From Streptomyces violaceorubidus (GTDB taxonomy: Bacteria; Actinomycetota; Actinomycetes; Streptomycetales; Streptomycetaceae): DNA of 13,930 nucleotides. Shown here piece after piece: positions 9,901 to 13,930 of the stretch. The stretch spans positions 1 through 13,930 of the forward strand of contig NZ_JODM01000058.1 of NCBI RefSeq assembly GCF_000717995.1. Direction: 5' to 3'. Position 1 is the stretch's first letter. The number at the start of each line of letters is the position of its first letter. A model generated the notes under the pieces. That model was not told the origin of the DNA and ran no database searches. It saw nothing but the letters and a program-made list of their open reading frames with translations. Made by a program: the position numbers and the translations under genes.

Positions 9901-12900
9901 TCCCGTAGCGCCCGGCCAGTTCCCGGGAGAGCGCCCGCGCCGCGTCCGTGCCGTCGGTGAGCCGGCGGTGGCTGAGCAGCGTGACGAAGGCGGCCAGCAG
10001 ATCGCGCCGCTCCGCCGCGGCCGGGTGGTTGCCGTCGACGTACCAGGTGTGGTCGGCGGACACCTGCTGCCGCGCCCACCGCTCGGCACTCGCGAGGTCC
10101 CCGACGCTCCTGGCGAGCAGTGCGTGCTCCGCCGCGTCCAGCGCCGACCGGTCCTCGGCGGTCAGCCGAACCGGTCCGAGCCTGACCGCGCTGGAACCGG
10201 CCGGGGCGACGACGTCGCCCTCCTCGGAGAAGGTGACACCCGCGGCCCGCGCCCGCTCCGCCGCCGCGTCCGCGTCCCCCTTCGTGCCGCGCAGCAGCCG
10301 CTGGGCGATGACCGCCACATGCTGGTCGGCCGGGGACAGCGCGGTGAAGTCGGATGCGTGCTCGTCGAACCGGGCGACGAGGCGCCCCGCACTCCGCGGG
10401 TTCCCGCCCACCGCCGTGTAGGCGTCGATCACCGCGGTGACCAGCGGGCCCGGCAGCCGGCGGTCGGCGCTGGTCTTGCCCCACATCCGCTCGAACATCC
10501 GCAGCGCGGCGGCGTGGTCGTCGTCCGTGCGGACCGGGCCGCCCGCGGTGTCCTCGGCGGCGATGCCGTTGAGCGCCGTGCGTCGGGCCGCGGCGGGCAG
10601 CTCGGCCCGGTACCGCCCCGGTCCACCGTCACCGTCGCCGAACAGACCGTCCTGGAAGGGGCCGAACGACTCGTTCTCCATCTCGCCGACGCTCTGGAAG
10701 GGGCCTCCGGGGGCCGGAGGCGGGCGAAAACCGGGGGGCGGCCCGAGCGGTGCCGGGCGCCGGGAACCCGGAGCCGGAGGCAGGGGAAAACCGGGCGGCG
10801 GCCCGAGCGGTGCCGCGTGCCGGGAACCGGGAGCCGGAGGCGGCGGAAAACCGGGAGGCGGCCCGGGGGGAAGAGCGGAAGCCGTGTTTTTGGGGTGAAA
10901 CGTGACCCAGCCGCCGTCCCGGACGAATGCCAGATTCATCGTCACACTTCCGGTCGGAGCGTGTACGGCTACCTGGACGACATCGGCCACCTCCTGGGCG
11001 ACGCTTGCGGCAGTACCACCGGACGGATCCACGGGGTTGGCACCTGAGTAGCACACGGCGAGGACCACCGAGGACTTGCCCGAGAAACTCGGCCGACGCC
11101 TGATGATTCCGCCCAGAGTCGTCCCGCTGACGGAATGTTCGGTTTGGTTTTTGTCAACCAGGTCAACCGATCCGGGGATTCCGTGAGCTGCGAAGAAATA
11201 CGGATTGTCCGTGCTTCCCCGTGCTCGCCAGGGAAGGATCTTGTTCGCACTCACCGGCACCGCTGGGTGATCGGACCTGGTGCCGTGCCAGTAAACGGCG
11301 GTCTCCCAACGGGACACACCCACGATACGGGAAAGTTCTCCCCCCTCGGTCAGCTCCTGATCGGTGTGACTCGCCCGTCCCATGATCCGCCCGCGGCTGT
11401 CCACGACGGTGTAGGAGGCCAGCGCAAGGTCGCTGAGCGGGGGGCCTGCCATGTTCCTTCTGTTGGAGTAGACGAACACGTCCCTCGACGTGGCGGCAGC
11501 CCGTGTCGCGGTGTCGGACGGTCCGCTGTAAAGCCATTGACCGGGGCGGCTGTCACTGCCCGTACGGTGCTGGACGATCCATTGACCGGCCCCGTCCACA
11601 CCGGGACGCAGGGTGACCGGAAGGTCCGAGGACCACACGCCCTTGCCGGTGCGGGCGGCGATGATCCGCGGCAGCTCCAGGCCGTGCGCACCTCCACCGG
11701 GGATCACCAGGACGAGTGGGGTGTTCGGGTCGGCGGTGGACAGGAAACGGTCCCCCGTCAGATGGTCGGCGAACTGGTGCGGACTCAGGTACCGACCGCC
11801 CTGGGGCGTGTTGACCGGAATGCCCTGGGGCGTCAGGTCGGCGACCAGGAAGAAGGGACGACGGCGACCGGCCCATGGAGCAGTGACCGGTGCCGCGGCC
11901 AGTTGGTAGGGAATGGCACCCGGCACCATCGGCCCTGTGAAGAGCACGAACCCGTCCGGGTTCGGGGTCAGCACGGCCCCGGGCCGCTCCCGGCCCGCCA
12001 CCCGGAAGTCCAGCCCGCTCACCGGCCCGTTGACTCGGCCAGTCGTCGTCAGGGGCCTGGTGATCGGCTCTTCTCGCTGCCCGGCTCCCCTGCTCAGCCC
12101 GTGCATACCCGAGACCAGCGCGTCGACCGAGGGCCCGCCCTGCGGATAGGAGCGCCCCGGACCACGGCCGGACTGCACGGGCGAGGTATCGGCGTCGAGG
12201 AGCGCGAGCGACTCGTCCCGCACCTCGCCGGCGCTCTGGAAGGGCCCTCCGGGTACCCGGGGCAGGGGGAAGCCAGGAGGCGGTCCGGGCGGAGCCGGGC
12301 GCCGGGCGCCGCGCCGGGAACCGCCGGGAGGCGGAAGGGGCGGAGCCGGAGGCAGGGGACCGCCGGGAGGCGGAAGGGGCGGAGCCGGAGGCAGGGGACC
12401 GCCGGGACGCGGTGCCGGGCGGCGAGTGCTGCGGGCGGGGCCTCGGGGGGTGCCGGGAGGCGGTCCGGGGGGAAGAGCGGAAGCGGTGTTTGCGGGGTGA
12501 AACGTGACCCAGGCCCCGTCCCTGACGAAATCCAGGCCCGTCGCCACAACTCCGGTAGGTGCGTGTACGGCTACCTGGAGGACATCGGCCACCTCCTGGG
12601 CGACGCTTGCGGCAGTACCACCGGACGGATTCACGGGGTTGGCGCCTGCGTGGCACACGACGAGGACCACCGAGGACTTGCCCGAGAAACTCGGTCGACG
12701 CCTGATGATTCCGCCCAGAGTCGTCCCGCTGACGACATGTACGGCCTGGTCTTTGTCAACCAGGTCAATCGATCCGGGGCTTCCGTGAGCTCCGAAGAAA
12801 TACGGGTTGTCCGTGCTTCCCTGTGCCCGCCAGGGGAGGACCCTGTCCTCACTCACCCGCAACTGTCGTCCACTGCGCTGGCTGGTCAAGAACCAGTGAA

Positions 12901-13930
12901 CGGCGGTTCCCCAACGGGACATGGACTCGACCTTGGAGGAACTGCCGCTCACGGCGTTCAGGTCCCGTTCGGTGTGACTCGCCCTTCCCACGATCCGCCC
13001 GCGGCTGTCCACGACGGTGTACGAGGCCAGCGCAAGGTCACTGAGTGGAGGACCTTCCGTGTCCCTTTTACTGAAGTAGACAGACACGTTCCTCGACCTG
13101 GCGGCGGCCAGCGTCGCCGTGTCGGACGGTCCGCTGTAAAGCCATCGACCGGGACGGCTGTTGATGCTGGTGCGATGCTGAACGACCCACTGATCCTCAC
13201 CGTCCTCATCGGAACGCAGGGTGACCGGGAGGTCCGAGGACCACACACCCCTGCCAGTGCGCGCGGCGATGATCCGGGGGAGCTCCAGGCCGTGCGCACC
13301 TCCACCGGGGATCACCAGGACGAGAGGGGTGTTCGAGTCGGCGGTGGACAGGAAACGGTCCCCCGCGAGATGGTCGGCGAACCGGTGCGGACTCAGATAG
13401 CGAAGGCCCTCGGATGTGACGACCGGGATGCCCTGCGGCGTCAGATCGGCGACCACGAAGAAGGGACGATGCCGACCCGCCCACGGAGCAGTGACCGGCG
13501 CACCGGCCAACTCGGAGGGAATGGCACCCGGCACCATCGGCCCTGTGAAGAGCACGAACCCGTCCGAATTCGGATTCAGCACGGCCCCGGGCCGCTCCCG
13601 ACCCGCCACCCGGAAGTCCAGCCCGCTCACCGGCCCGTTGACTCGGCCAGTCGTCGTCAGGAGCCGAGTGATCGGCACTACCCGCGGCCTGGCTCCCATG
13701 CTCAGCCCGTGCATACCCGAGACCAGCGCGTCGACCGAGGGCCCGACCTGCAGATGGGAACGCCCCGGACCACGGCCGGACTGCACGAACGGCAGCGGTG
13801 CGTCGGGCAGATCGGCTGGATCGTGGGTGTCGGGCACCTCCTGGAGCTCGCCCGCGCGTACCGACTTCAGCCAGGCGCCCGCCCACTCCTGCCCGGTGGG
13901 GAGCATGACCTCGCGACGCCAGTTGGTGAT
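959..13930 (-). CDS. Giant modular protein with three His/Cys (LC) domains, papain-like domains and a C-terminal ADP-ribosyltransferase-like domain; 5'-partial
   Basis: One frame is open without interruption for more than 4300 codons and ends at TGA 961-959. The first in-window ATG is at 13906, but the frame stays open for eight more codons (ITNWRREV) to the window edge, no clear ribosome site precedes that ATG, and the codons look coding. The true start is therefore probably outside the window. Third codon positions are overwhelmingly G/C, except in the C-terminal part. The domains are listed as separate entries. No signal peptide or membrane segment is visible in this part. The architecture (repeated protease-like domains, papain-like domains, helical spacers, disordered linkers and a distinct toxin-like tip) fits a very large polymorphic toxin. 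I associate it with streptomycete 'lonely Cys domain' giant proteins, from memory. The present stop codon is created by an IS insertion. The export route cannot be judged without the N-terminus. Confidence 0.93.
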   Translation of the reverse strand: MTNWRREVMLPTGQEWAGAWLKSVRAGELQEVPDTHDPADLPDAPLPFVQSGRGPGRSHLQVGPSVDALVSGMHGLSMGARPRVVPITRLLTTTGRVNGPVSGLDFRVAGRERPGAVLNPNSDGFVLFTGPMVPGAIPSELAGAPVTAPWAGRHRPFFVVADLTPQGIPVVTSEGLRYLSPHRFADHLAGDRFLSTADSNTPLVLVIPGGGAHGLELPRIIAARTGRGVWSSDLPVTLRSDEDGEDQWVVQHRTSINSRPGRWLYSGPSDTATLAAARSRNVSVYFSKRDTEGPPLSDLALASYTVVDSRGRIVGRASHTERDLNAVSGSSSKVESMSRWGTAVHWFLTSQRSGRQLRVSEDRVLPWRAQGSTDNPYFFGAHGSPGSIDLVDKDQAVHVVSGTTLGGIIRRRPSFSGKSSVVLVVCHAGANPVNPSGGTAASVAQEVADVLQVAVHAPTGVVATGLDFVRDGAWVTFHPANTASALPPGPPPGTPRGPARSTRRPAPRPGGPLPPAPPLPPPGGPLPPAPPLPPPGGSRRGARRPAPPGPPPGFPLPRVPGGPFQSAGEVRDESLALLDADTSPVQSGRGPGRSYPQGGPSVDALVSGMHGLSRGAGQREEPITRPLTTTGRVNGPVSGLDFRVAGRERPGAVLTPNPDGFVLFTGPMVPGAIPYQLAAAPVTAPWAGRRRPFFLVADLTPQGIPVNTPQGGRYLSPHQFADHLTGDRFLSTADPNTPLVLVIPGGGAHGLELPRIIAARTGKGVWSSDLPVTLRPGVDGAGQWIVQHRTGSDSRPGQWLYSGPSDTATRAAATSRDVFVYSNRRNMAGPPLSDLALASYTVVDSRGRIMGRASHTDQELTEGGELSRIVGVSRWETAVYWHGTRSDHPAVPVSANKILPWRARGSTDNPYFFAAHGIPGSVDLVDKNQTEHSVSGTTLGGIIRRRPSFSGKSSVVLAVCYSGANPVDPSGGTAASVAQEVADVVQVAVHAPTGSVTMNLAFVRDGGWVTFHPKNTASALPPGPPPGFPPPPAPGSRHAAPLGPPPGFPLPPAPGSRRPAPLGPPPGFRPPPAPGGPFQSVGEMENESFGPFQDGLFGDGDGGPGRYRAELPAAARRTALNGIAAEDTAGGPVRTDDDHAAALRMFERMWGKTSADRRLPGPLVTAVIDAYTAVGGNPRSAGRLVARFDEHASDFTALSPADQHVAVIAQRLLRGTKGDADAAAERARAAGVTFSEEGDVVAPAGSSAVRLGPVRLTAEDRSALDAAEHALLARSVGDLASAERWARQQVSADHTWYVDGNHPAAAERRDLLAAFVTLLSHRRLTDGTDAARALSRELAGRYGTRRTTGLAGGTDEDTAVPEGRPEAGPSRAEPLGRAEPLGWGQENDQLDRRRPVDPRLQTFDDFMEPVRRWAQTAQDRTSADIDVLLMAYPGVNGFVQTVRTQQTGHAFIAVRVPDEEKAVSFGFTVQTETLNMDVVMKSLPGGVTQERPDALLDFQAEVLATYRVNADQLAAAYEYAKENSARPYNLLTYNCVVFARGFVQAATGQEVGDPKTFSPAALAEQLRPGSRRDWAYHPRFLEPVPADRKALLEAHRWADRYPGTKAINWALAQTFIDHQRPVFSGPPTKTLERQRDLLQHFATLIAHRYDVAGEEAARAYSLELGKRYGTLRAEYAAGWTAAREMLEPLRAYVEGATDHSVKDADVVVLTGPGGQPAVAVRVPGHTELVTVRFGQLNPRAATFFWDTFQGGLFFEHTHRITDPDTEVFAAYAVNAAEVGAGHRYLLEQGAATYSGVSYNEAGFVRGFLTAVLGRDPVGGSGKNVAAFFNAMRPRIDLSWSRGVFPHAEQSPAHRQDTETALRVLEAAPSRDRAAALAWAELRVAIDHQRPPHAGPEDNGPQPLAELLESFRPQIAASYLTHGQPAARRLSWRLGQQYNTWRYTDRTPPALPPGTGAAPGPVRRTVRFGGLTQPMVDEGGFHRFRTPGGGTVYISNDQILGGTVRTAVAEQIGTFINGNLTAHHVHGLPQRRTDYAGEPLFLAPKGEADLPRADDVDATSFVALSTTRHDAEQRFHAATAGRSGTAMGVHADLRLTTDQSIAVIDETTVHVKDGVLLTLDDSDPVVVRAPARRTNITVFTAQVDPDPYKQVLKQQLAKLTLAPEQRDRLQRALNTHDPAPATAQALAEAARDTYGDGPAERDDAAAGQPDRDGTRTVDASDATAAADTTNRESTVQQGRAWGTFDPQPLDSESRSEASTATTADTVPRPSGTRTGETPADDSAPSVPPAVPLATRSARPATASARSAAAPAGGGFPSDGDFGPAGTRLDGAPEESRADTAGEGSHSATAPTSSVYTGLVSGHGAPLPRVQYTVHGGGTDARGVFHQTPRLDLAVTEAGDADGRESVLRLAARLHPGGDGGDPELAFSRDGSLAVSLRDQTEVAFATRAAADNAERALRAAGSRIRIVLDDDVFLTLRLGGHERTLYRVRPESDAEAGAGLSSYETATEALGGPPGHAVFRDAHGALVSAPLSQEDGTPSQEAHQLVASLLDLVDEGQHSAHHPDARWAADVVRTAADDKPDESDIPVVLPGFLYESYQLNLHTLPAMAQRVGVNEAAFATTPGEGYLVQSIASEEESADQLGRHAVQADADHNPSGYHFASVMLVSEDGTSTVTLEHARSENVLRDMVARALADRDLAADLVRLRERSADDAPAIAALRVAETLEELRAARALPSDSAAAVHRARIERAGKERQAVQALRALAREHGITVPETVWTLRLIGGHADDSFHSMAKYRLGIERPFTLVVAARPVTGPDAPGAGPDATAGAHGASAPAGPGPDAFAPLPDRGSFPEDRTAHRSFRPDPFTAHREAVRSLLALAETVERRETDPAAGSAGTSADDFTRRTRLLADRLAEAGRKTWDPKAFEAFLKRPTTQLLEGRTARAQWLTDTRNRLASVPRSSTRVRPILENEERHLNDQLASIDAALRHASRWEHRLGPRENGLGTWIADALTARSPHEALKTARAQVNSGREALERSLHDAEDPAEVDRHSLRYESALEAVHTLSALIGPGLSGTDPAHRAALVAAEQRSRQLFSHHFQTAGARLRHLNAQWGTRYPFQRVHGETLQHIFQEYLASSAMAVVSNADADTLLRALDAQPGAALPDLLGRGSAGLSAALVSVAHQAAGATPHSGLAVRWKHAVRRRALHTPEARPDTGSGYGLGLSSLHGLLAQGDAEAVRLVVGEATRFRHDIDHSRAHFGNRLYPRAHFGAVVVGELGWNDVEEVTLTYWDDTSRDRAEGRAEFLRDLAERAGLPIPEPVLRAVPGLDHEDGAARDIAYRAIPGQGAPQGVDLVPESHRAVGLAHVVDTEVLRHSTSELIGEAPFGQDAPTPWSRFLAPGQRPFLVVARATDDREFLLARQDGTIGKLSEREFADVVGDFVPPTDEGPVVLLISHGSTGDPVLPRRLAARTNRPVWAFSGALDFRTARRDGEVVSRVVTFAAVHGRPAGTWTVSHPEDLGQDVAPDAVITVKGEAVPDALLHTQPIPHHETHRPIGRSAHDLSFLSQEEAEQPFLPAQSSYVPLWVDSAENIRQAGSAQRLPWAGAEDGRTYFWDSHGGPDTVTIPGPGDRPLLIGPAEQAAYLKRRSSFRRASRVVMVACDVGDKRDRPLAYAQEVADGTGLTVFGPDGTTDSTFNLRSPESENRLARWHTFRPGAHAAQEPTAPGATPADAAATSGPTGQAGTDDARRLSGAERFSRRRGEQPAAAEENLEHHDTHGRELGDESHLLVQEISGQWQEVSHGLPVDPHGRQGNNETPVDVVNIEDLSQEEIGSLVLRISRSGNWQLAEKIQSYAYEVIDRSERQRPTWRSQRIVWTGDEILSHATSLESDLHALIAHVAESGFPSPGTVSKFESSVQRVAEALDGFVVRTAHLGGMYQIRNRFVPVVSAARGVLKFLRTGDPSGSAARERPISTEMLSGLVNHIRTYRTRRAYAAIASGTQWAPTLARDANLQVPSIVAEMSQRNIERLRAETAGLLEASETRDVYRMLLDMPLRLIHATNAFHVIAQSGIISSRDDLLRRSGARFLSGRTTSRDSRQLGNADFVFYRLGVEQENLETRYGATALIFDFDVVETATGWMSLHDQLEPIERDSMRLLYGPDGSLLRRVRYAENDGMHFDKWIVEYMTTGEVRHMDFTQEVFYADHIKEGLALSVLREWSAIGGDYLRHVIEAAEGAPSKLWSFVAKIYRPEAKTPPIPVNLTSDELQSQSPSTNAYRPLRILNPNGDFRYYPDGTVNPRAMAHVHANHRVDESEPGGLDPTVSN
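1202..1786 (-). other. C-terminal ADP-ribosyltransferase-like toxin domain, residues 4041-4235
   Basis: The order of motifs resembles toxin-type ADP-ribosyltransferases. LRLIHATNAFHVIAQSGIISS carries His4050 and the usual '.HaT....I..sGl.s' pattern at the NAD site. RTTSRDSRQLGNADFVFYRLG supplies an Arg/Ser-rich loop and aromatic strand. TALIFDFDVV follows, then a late strand TQEVFYADHI with Glu4190, matching the catalytic Glu of 'aEvlv...I' strands. Families of this type transfer ADP-ribose from NAD+ to protein or nucleic acid. The target cannot be told, and the assignment rests on motif order rather than a profile match. A tail of about 80 residues (4236-4315) follows, containing NPNGDFRYYPDGT, and ends abruptly at the IS junction. 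Confidence 0.5.
1787..2788 (-). other. Linker and lower-GC helical pre-toxin region, residues 3707-4040
   Basis: A low-complexity linker (3707-3775; Ala, Pro, Thr, Gly, Glu) leads into a helical region (3776-4040). The nucleotide composition changes abruptly at about 2580-2640: by hand count 2641-2700 has 48 of 60 G/C, whereas 2461-2520 has 27 of 60. The lower-GC character continues to the end of the gene. I recognise no family here. It probably joins or positions the toxin domain and appears to have been acquired together with it. Confidence 0.5.
2789..3889 (-). other. LC domain copy 3, diverged, residues 3340-3706
   Basis: This third LC domain is recognisable by the same order of motifs. 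First come RPFLVVAR, LSEREFADVVGD and VVLLISHGS, then LPRRLAARTNRPVW, matching VLVIPGGGAHG and LPRIIAARTGRGVW of copies 1 and 2. Later come LPWAG, YFWDS-His3608-GG, LKRRSSF, SRVVMVA-Cys3652-DVG, YAQEVADGTG and WHTFRPG. Both candidate catalytic residues are kept despite strong divergence elsewhere, which supports their importance. It lies some 340 residues before the toxin-like domain, a place where a self-cleaving domain could release the tip. That role is inference. Confidence 0.55.
3917..4471 (-). other. Unrecognised region U3, residues 3146-3330
   Basis: A helical start (LLGRGSAGLSAALVSVAHQAAG) leads to a mixed segment with RHDIDHSRAHFGNRLYPRAHFG, a hydrophobic strand AVVVGELGW and VEEVTLTYWDD. 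Two AHFG tetrapeptides ten residues apart (3248-3251 and 3258-3261) are conspicuous. I do not recognise the family. It lies directly before the third LC domain and could be part of its N-terminal extension. Confidence 0.3.
4472..5356 (-). other. Long alpha-helical region, residues 2851-3145
   Basis: The segment is continuously rich in Ala, Leu, Arg and Glu with few Gly or Pro, and heptad-like spacing of hydrophobic residues occurs in several runs (around 2860-2880, 2960-2985, 3045-3085). It probably forms a helical bundle or coiled-coil stalk. No catalytic motif or family was recognised. It follows a short Pro/Gly/Ala linker (2801-2850). Confidence 0.45.
5507..6871 (-). other. Unrecognised region U2 with GYHFA...VTLEH motif, residues 2346-2800
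   Basis: Two parts are visible. Residues 2346-2480 are strand-rich. Residues about 2575-2800 contain PGEGYLVQSI, then GYHFASVMLVSEDG and VTLEHAR (His2649, Glu2667), and after a helical stretch VWTLRLIGGHADDSFHSMAKYRLG and FTLVVAARP. I have seen similar 'pGe.YvI ... HfA.Vv...G.d.vTLEN' runs in giant actinobacterial proteins, where they look like a papain- or transglutaminase-type His strand, but I cannot name the family and see no matching upstream Cys. No Cys occurs in this region, so an active cysteine enzyme is unlikely. Confidence 0.35.
6872..7369 (-). other. Disordered acidic Ala/Ser/Thr/Asp-rich linker, residues 2180-2345
   Basis: About 165 residues are dominated by Ala, Asp, Ser, Thr, Gly, Arg and Pro, with almost no large hydrophobic residues. 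This is low complexity and typical of an unstructured linker. It divides the N-terminal LC/papain-like half of the protein from the C-terminal half. The coding strand is very GC-rich here, which also explains the long antisense open frames in this stretch. Confidence 0.7.
7517..8059 (-). other. Unrecognised domain U1, residues 1950-2130
   Basis: This is a mixed alpha/beta segment I cannot place in a family. Visible landmarks are FRTPGGGTVYISNDQI, HHVHG, and a strand-rich stretch TTDQSIAVIDETTVHVKDGVLLTL followed by VVVRAPARRTNITVF. It begins after a short Pro/Ala linker and is followed by a helix (about 2138-2185) and the disordered linker. The density of predicted strands suggests a folded domain, but there is no obvious catalytic motif beyond the His-rich HHVHG. 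Confidence 0.35.
8105..8383 (-). other. Helical spacer repeat R3, residues 1842-1934
   Basis: This is the third copy of the helical repeat: LAWAELRVAIDHQRPPHAGP, a LLESFRPQIAASY helix, then AARRLSWRLGQQYNTWRY. It closes the series R1 - papain-like - R2 - degenerate papain-like - R3, so spacer and enzyme-type domains were probably duplicated together as a unit of about 270 residues. Confidence 0.55.
8417..8893 (-). other. Degenerate papain-like domain lacking His and Cys (pseudoenzyme copy), residues 1672-1830
   Basis: The domain aligns with the preceding papain-like domain around both catalytic motifs. GGQPAVAVRVP matches GHAFIAVRVP with His replaced by Gln1707. VSYNEAGFVRGFLTAVLG matches LTYNCVVFARGFVQAATG with Cys replaced by Glu1792. 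The scaffold positions around the lost residues are kept (AVRVP, YN, RGF), as is AAYAVNAAEV against ATYRVNADQL. This points to a duplicated domain that lost catalysis but kept its fold, perhaps for binding or for regulating its active partner. Confidence 0.55.
8912..9178 (-). other. Helical spacer repeat R2, residues 1577-1665
   Basis: This is the second copy of the helical repeat. It contains IDHQRPVFSGPP, a LLQHFATLIAHRY helix, and AARAYSLELGKRYGTLR. IDHQRP is shared with R3 (IDHQRPPHAGP), and the AAR...LS.ELG.RYGT ending with R1. It separates the active-looking papain-like domain from its degenerate copy. Confidence 0.55.
9212..9724 (-). other. Permuted papain-like (NlpC/P60-type) domain, apparently active, residues 1395-1565
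   Basis: A strand beginning with G-His1441-AFIAVRVP is followed about 85 residues later by YNLLTYN-Cys1527-VVFARGF. His before Cys, with the Cys following Tyr-Asn at the start of a helix, is the order seen in circularly permuted papain-fold proteins such as the LRAT and YiiX groups, where His precedes the nucleophilic Cys. The segment between them (TYRVNADQLAAAYEYA) resembles the helix that usually precedes the Cys in that fold. The target could be a peptide, amide or thioester bond; the sequence does not say. The domain lies between helical repeats R1 and R2. The assignment rests on motif recognition alone. Confidence 0.5.
9893..10528 (-). other. Helical spacer region with repeat R1 (and possible R0), residues 1127-1339
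   Basis: The region is alpha-helical in character, rich in Ala, Leu, Arg and Glu. Residues about 1249-1338 form the first clear copy of a helical repeat found three times in the chain. The shared features are a WA helix, a short Pro-containing loop, a LL..F..L(L/I).HR helix and a final AAR.LS.EL..RYGT.R helix. Residues 1127-1225 have the same general character (including an AVIAQRLL helix) but match too weakly to be called a copy. I infer a structural role holding apart the papain-like domains that follow. Confidence 0.5.
10703..10870 (-). repeat. Proline-rich linker 2 with 60-bp periodic repeats
   Basis: Residues 1013-1068 consist of three imperfect 20-residue units of the type GPPPGF-P-LPPAPGSRRPAPL. 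The DNA shows the same 60-bp period: positions about 10730, 10790 and 10850 begin almost the same text. The linker ends in GGPFQSVGE, matching linker 1. It probably acts as a flexible spacer, and the unit number is likely to vary between strains. Confidence 0.85.
10871..12178 (-). other. LC domain copy 2, residues 577-1012
   Basis: This is a near-identical second copy of the preceding LC domain, starting at the same VQSGRGPGRS boundary and offset by about 1608 bp. Both candidate catalytic residues are kept: His908 (AAHG) and Cys952 (VVLAVC, then YSGA). Most sequence is shared, while a few stretches differ clearly, notably residues about 808-820 and 872-890, the loop before LPWR. Conserved core plus drifting loops suggests both copies fold and are under selection. 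Function is as for copy 1: a candidate His/Cys peptidase or peptidase-derived fold. Confidence 0.6.
12239..12472 (-). repeat. Proline-rich linker 1 with a perfect 39-bp tandem repeat
   Basis: Residues 479-556 are almost entirely Pro, Gly, Ala, Leu and Arg, consistent with an extended, disordered linker. At the DNA level 12321-12359 is repeated exactly at 12360-12398, a 39-bp unit encoding 13 residues (PLPPAPPLPPPGG), with a degraded third start after it. The linker ends in GGPFQSAGE, which recurs as GGPFQSVGE after LC copy 2, so domain plus linker behaves as one duplicated unit. Confidence 0.85.
12473..13786 (-). other. LC domain copy 1 (His/Cys, clan CD-like cysteine peptidase candidate), residues 41-478
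   Basis: This is the first full copy of a domain of about 435 residues. Late in the domain a hydrophobic strand leads to AHG (His374). About 40 residues on, the strand SSVVLVVC places Cys418, followed by HAGA, a helix with VAQEVAD and then VHAPTG. A His-Gly on one strand and a Cys at the end of the next is the arrangement of clan CD peptidases such as caspases and MARTX CPD domains. The earlier half has a related pattern (VLVIPGGGAHG, LPRIIAARTG, VWSSD) with no Cys. I believe this corresponds to NCBI's 'lonely Cys' domain but cannot confirm the family name. Peptidase activity is inferred from the His/Cys layout only; a structural or binding role is possible. Confidence 0.6.

Noticed and set aside
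7347..10484. Second minus-strand open frame of 1045 codons
   Set aside because: It is an out-of-frame shadow of the giant gene, dominated by Arg, Gly, Ala and Pro, with none of the domain repeats.
7226..11047. Plus-strand open frame of 1273 codons
   Set aside because: It has the same cause as the other long antisense frame; the minus-strand frame across it carries clear repeats and motifs, this one does not.
13904..13906. ATG at 13906 as the start of the giant protein
   Set aside because: The frame stays open to the window edge with coding-like codons, no clear ribosome-binding site precedes the ATG, and the copy-number pattern suggests more domains upstream.

Overview
The window looks like part of a high-GC actinomycete chromosome, most likely Streptomyces or a close relative. 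Codon third positions are almost all G or C, and the main protein resembles the giant streptomycete proteins that carry what NCBI calls a 'lonely Cys' domain. That name is recalled from memory and was not searched.

Layout. About 93% of the window is one uninterrupted minus-strand coding region. It is open across the right edge (13930) and ends at a TGA at 961-959. Residue numbers below count from the first in-window Met (codon 13906-13904), which is probably internal. From N to C the chain carries: two near-identical His/Cys 'LC' domains (41-478, 577-1012), each followed by a repetitive proline-rich linker; an alternation of helical spacer repeats with two copies of a permuted papain-like domain, the first with intact His and Cys and the second with both replaced; an unrecognised domain; a disordered acidic linker; a second unrecognised region with a GYHFA...TLEH motif; a long helical region; a third, diverged LC domain (3340-3706); and a lower-GC tip with a helical region and an ADP-ribosyltransferase-like domain (about 4041-4235; candidate His4050 and Glu4190). 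The design is that of a giant polymorphic toxin: constant, protease-like body and exchangeable toxic tip.

The left 960 bases hold a complete IS5-family insertion sequence (103-960; 858 bp). It has 19-bp imperfect terminal inverted repeats (16/19 identical), a 3-bp AGT target duplication and one transposase gene, which is apparently frameshifted near its start. The IS sits in the 3' end of the giant gene: the giant gene's stop codon is built from one target-site base plus the first two bases of the IS. Without the IS, the frame would run 29 more codons to a TGA at 13-11.

How the parts may work together (inference). The LC domains could process the giant polypeptide, the third one lying just before the toxin tip. 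The papain-like module would be an additional effector or processing domain. The insertion changes the C-terminus and lies between the toxin and anything downstream, such as an immunity gene, which would be beyond the left edge. No RNA genes, CRISPR arrays, origin or promoter of the giant gene were seen.
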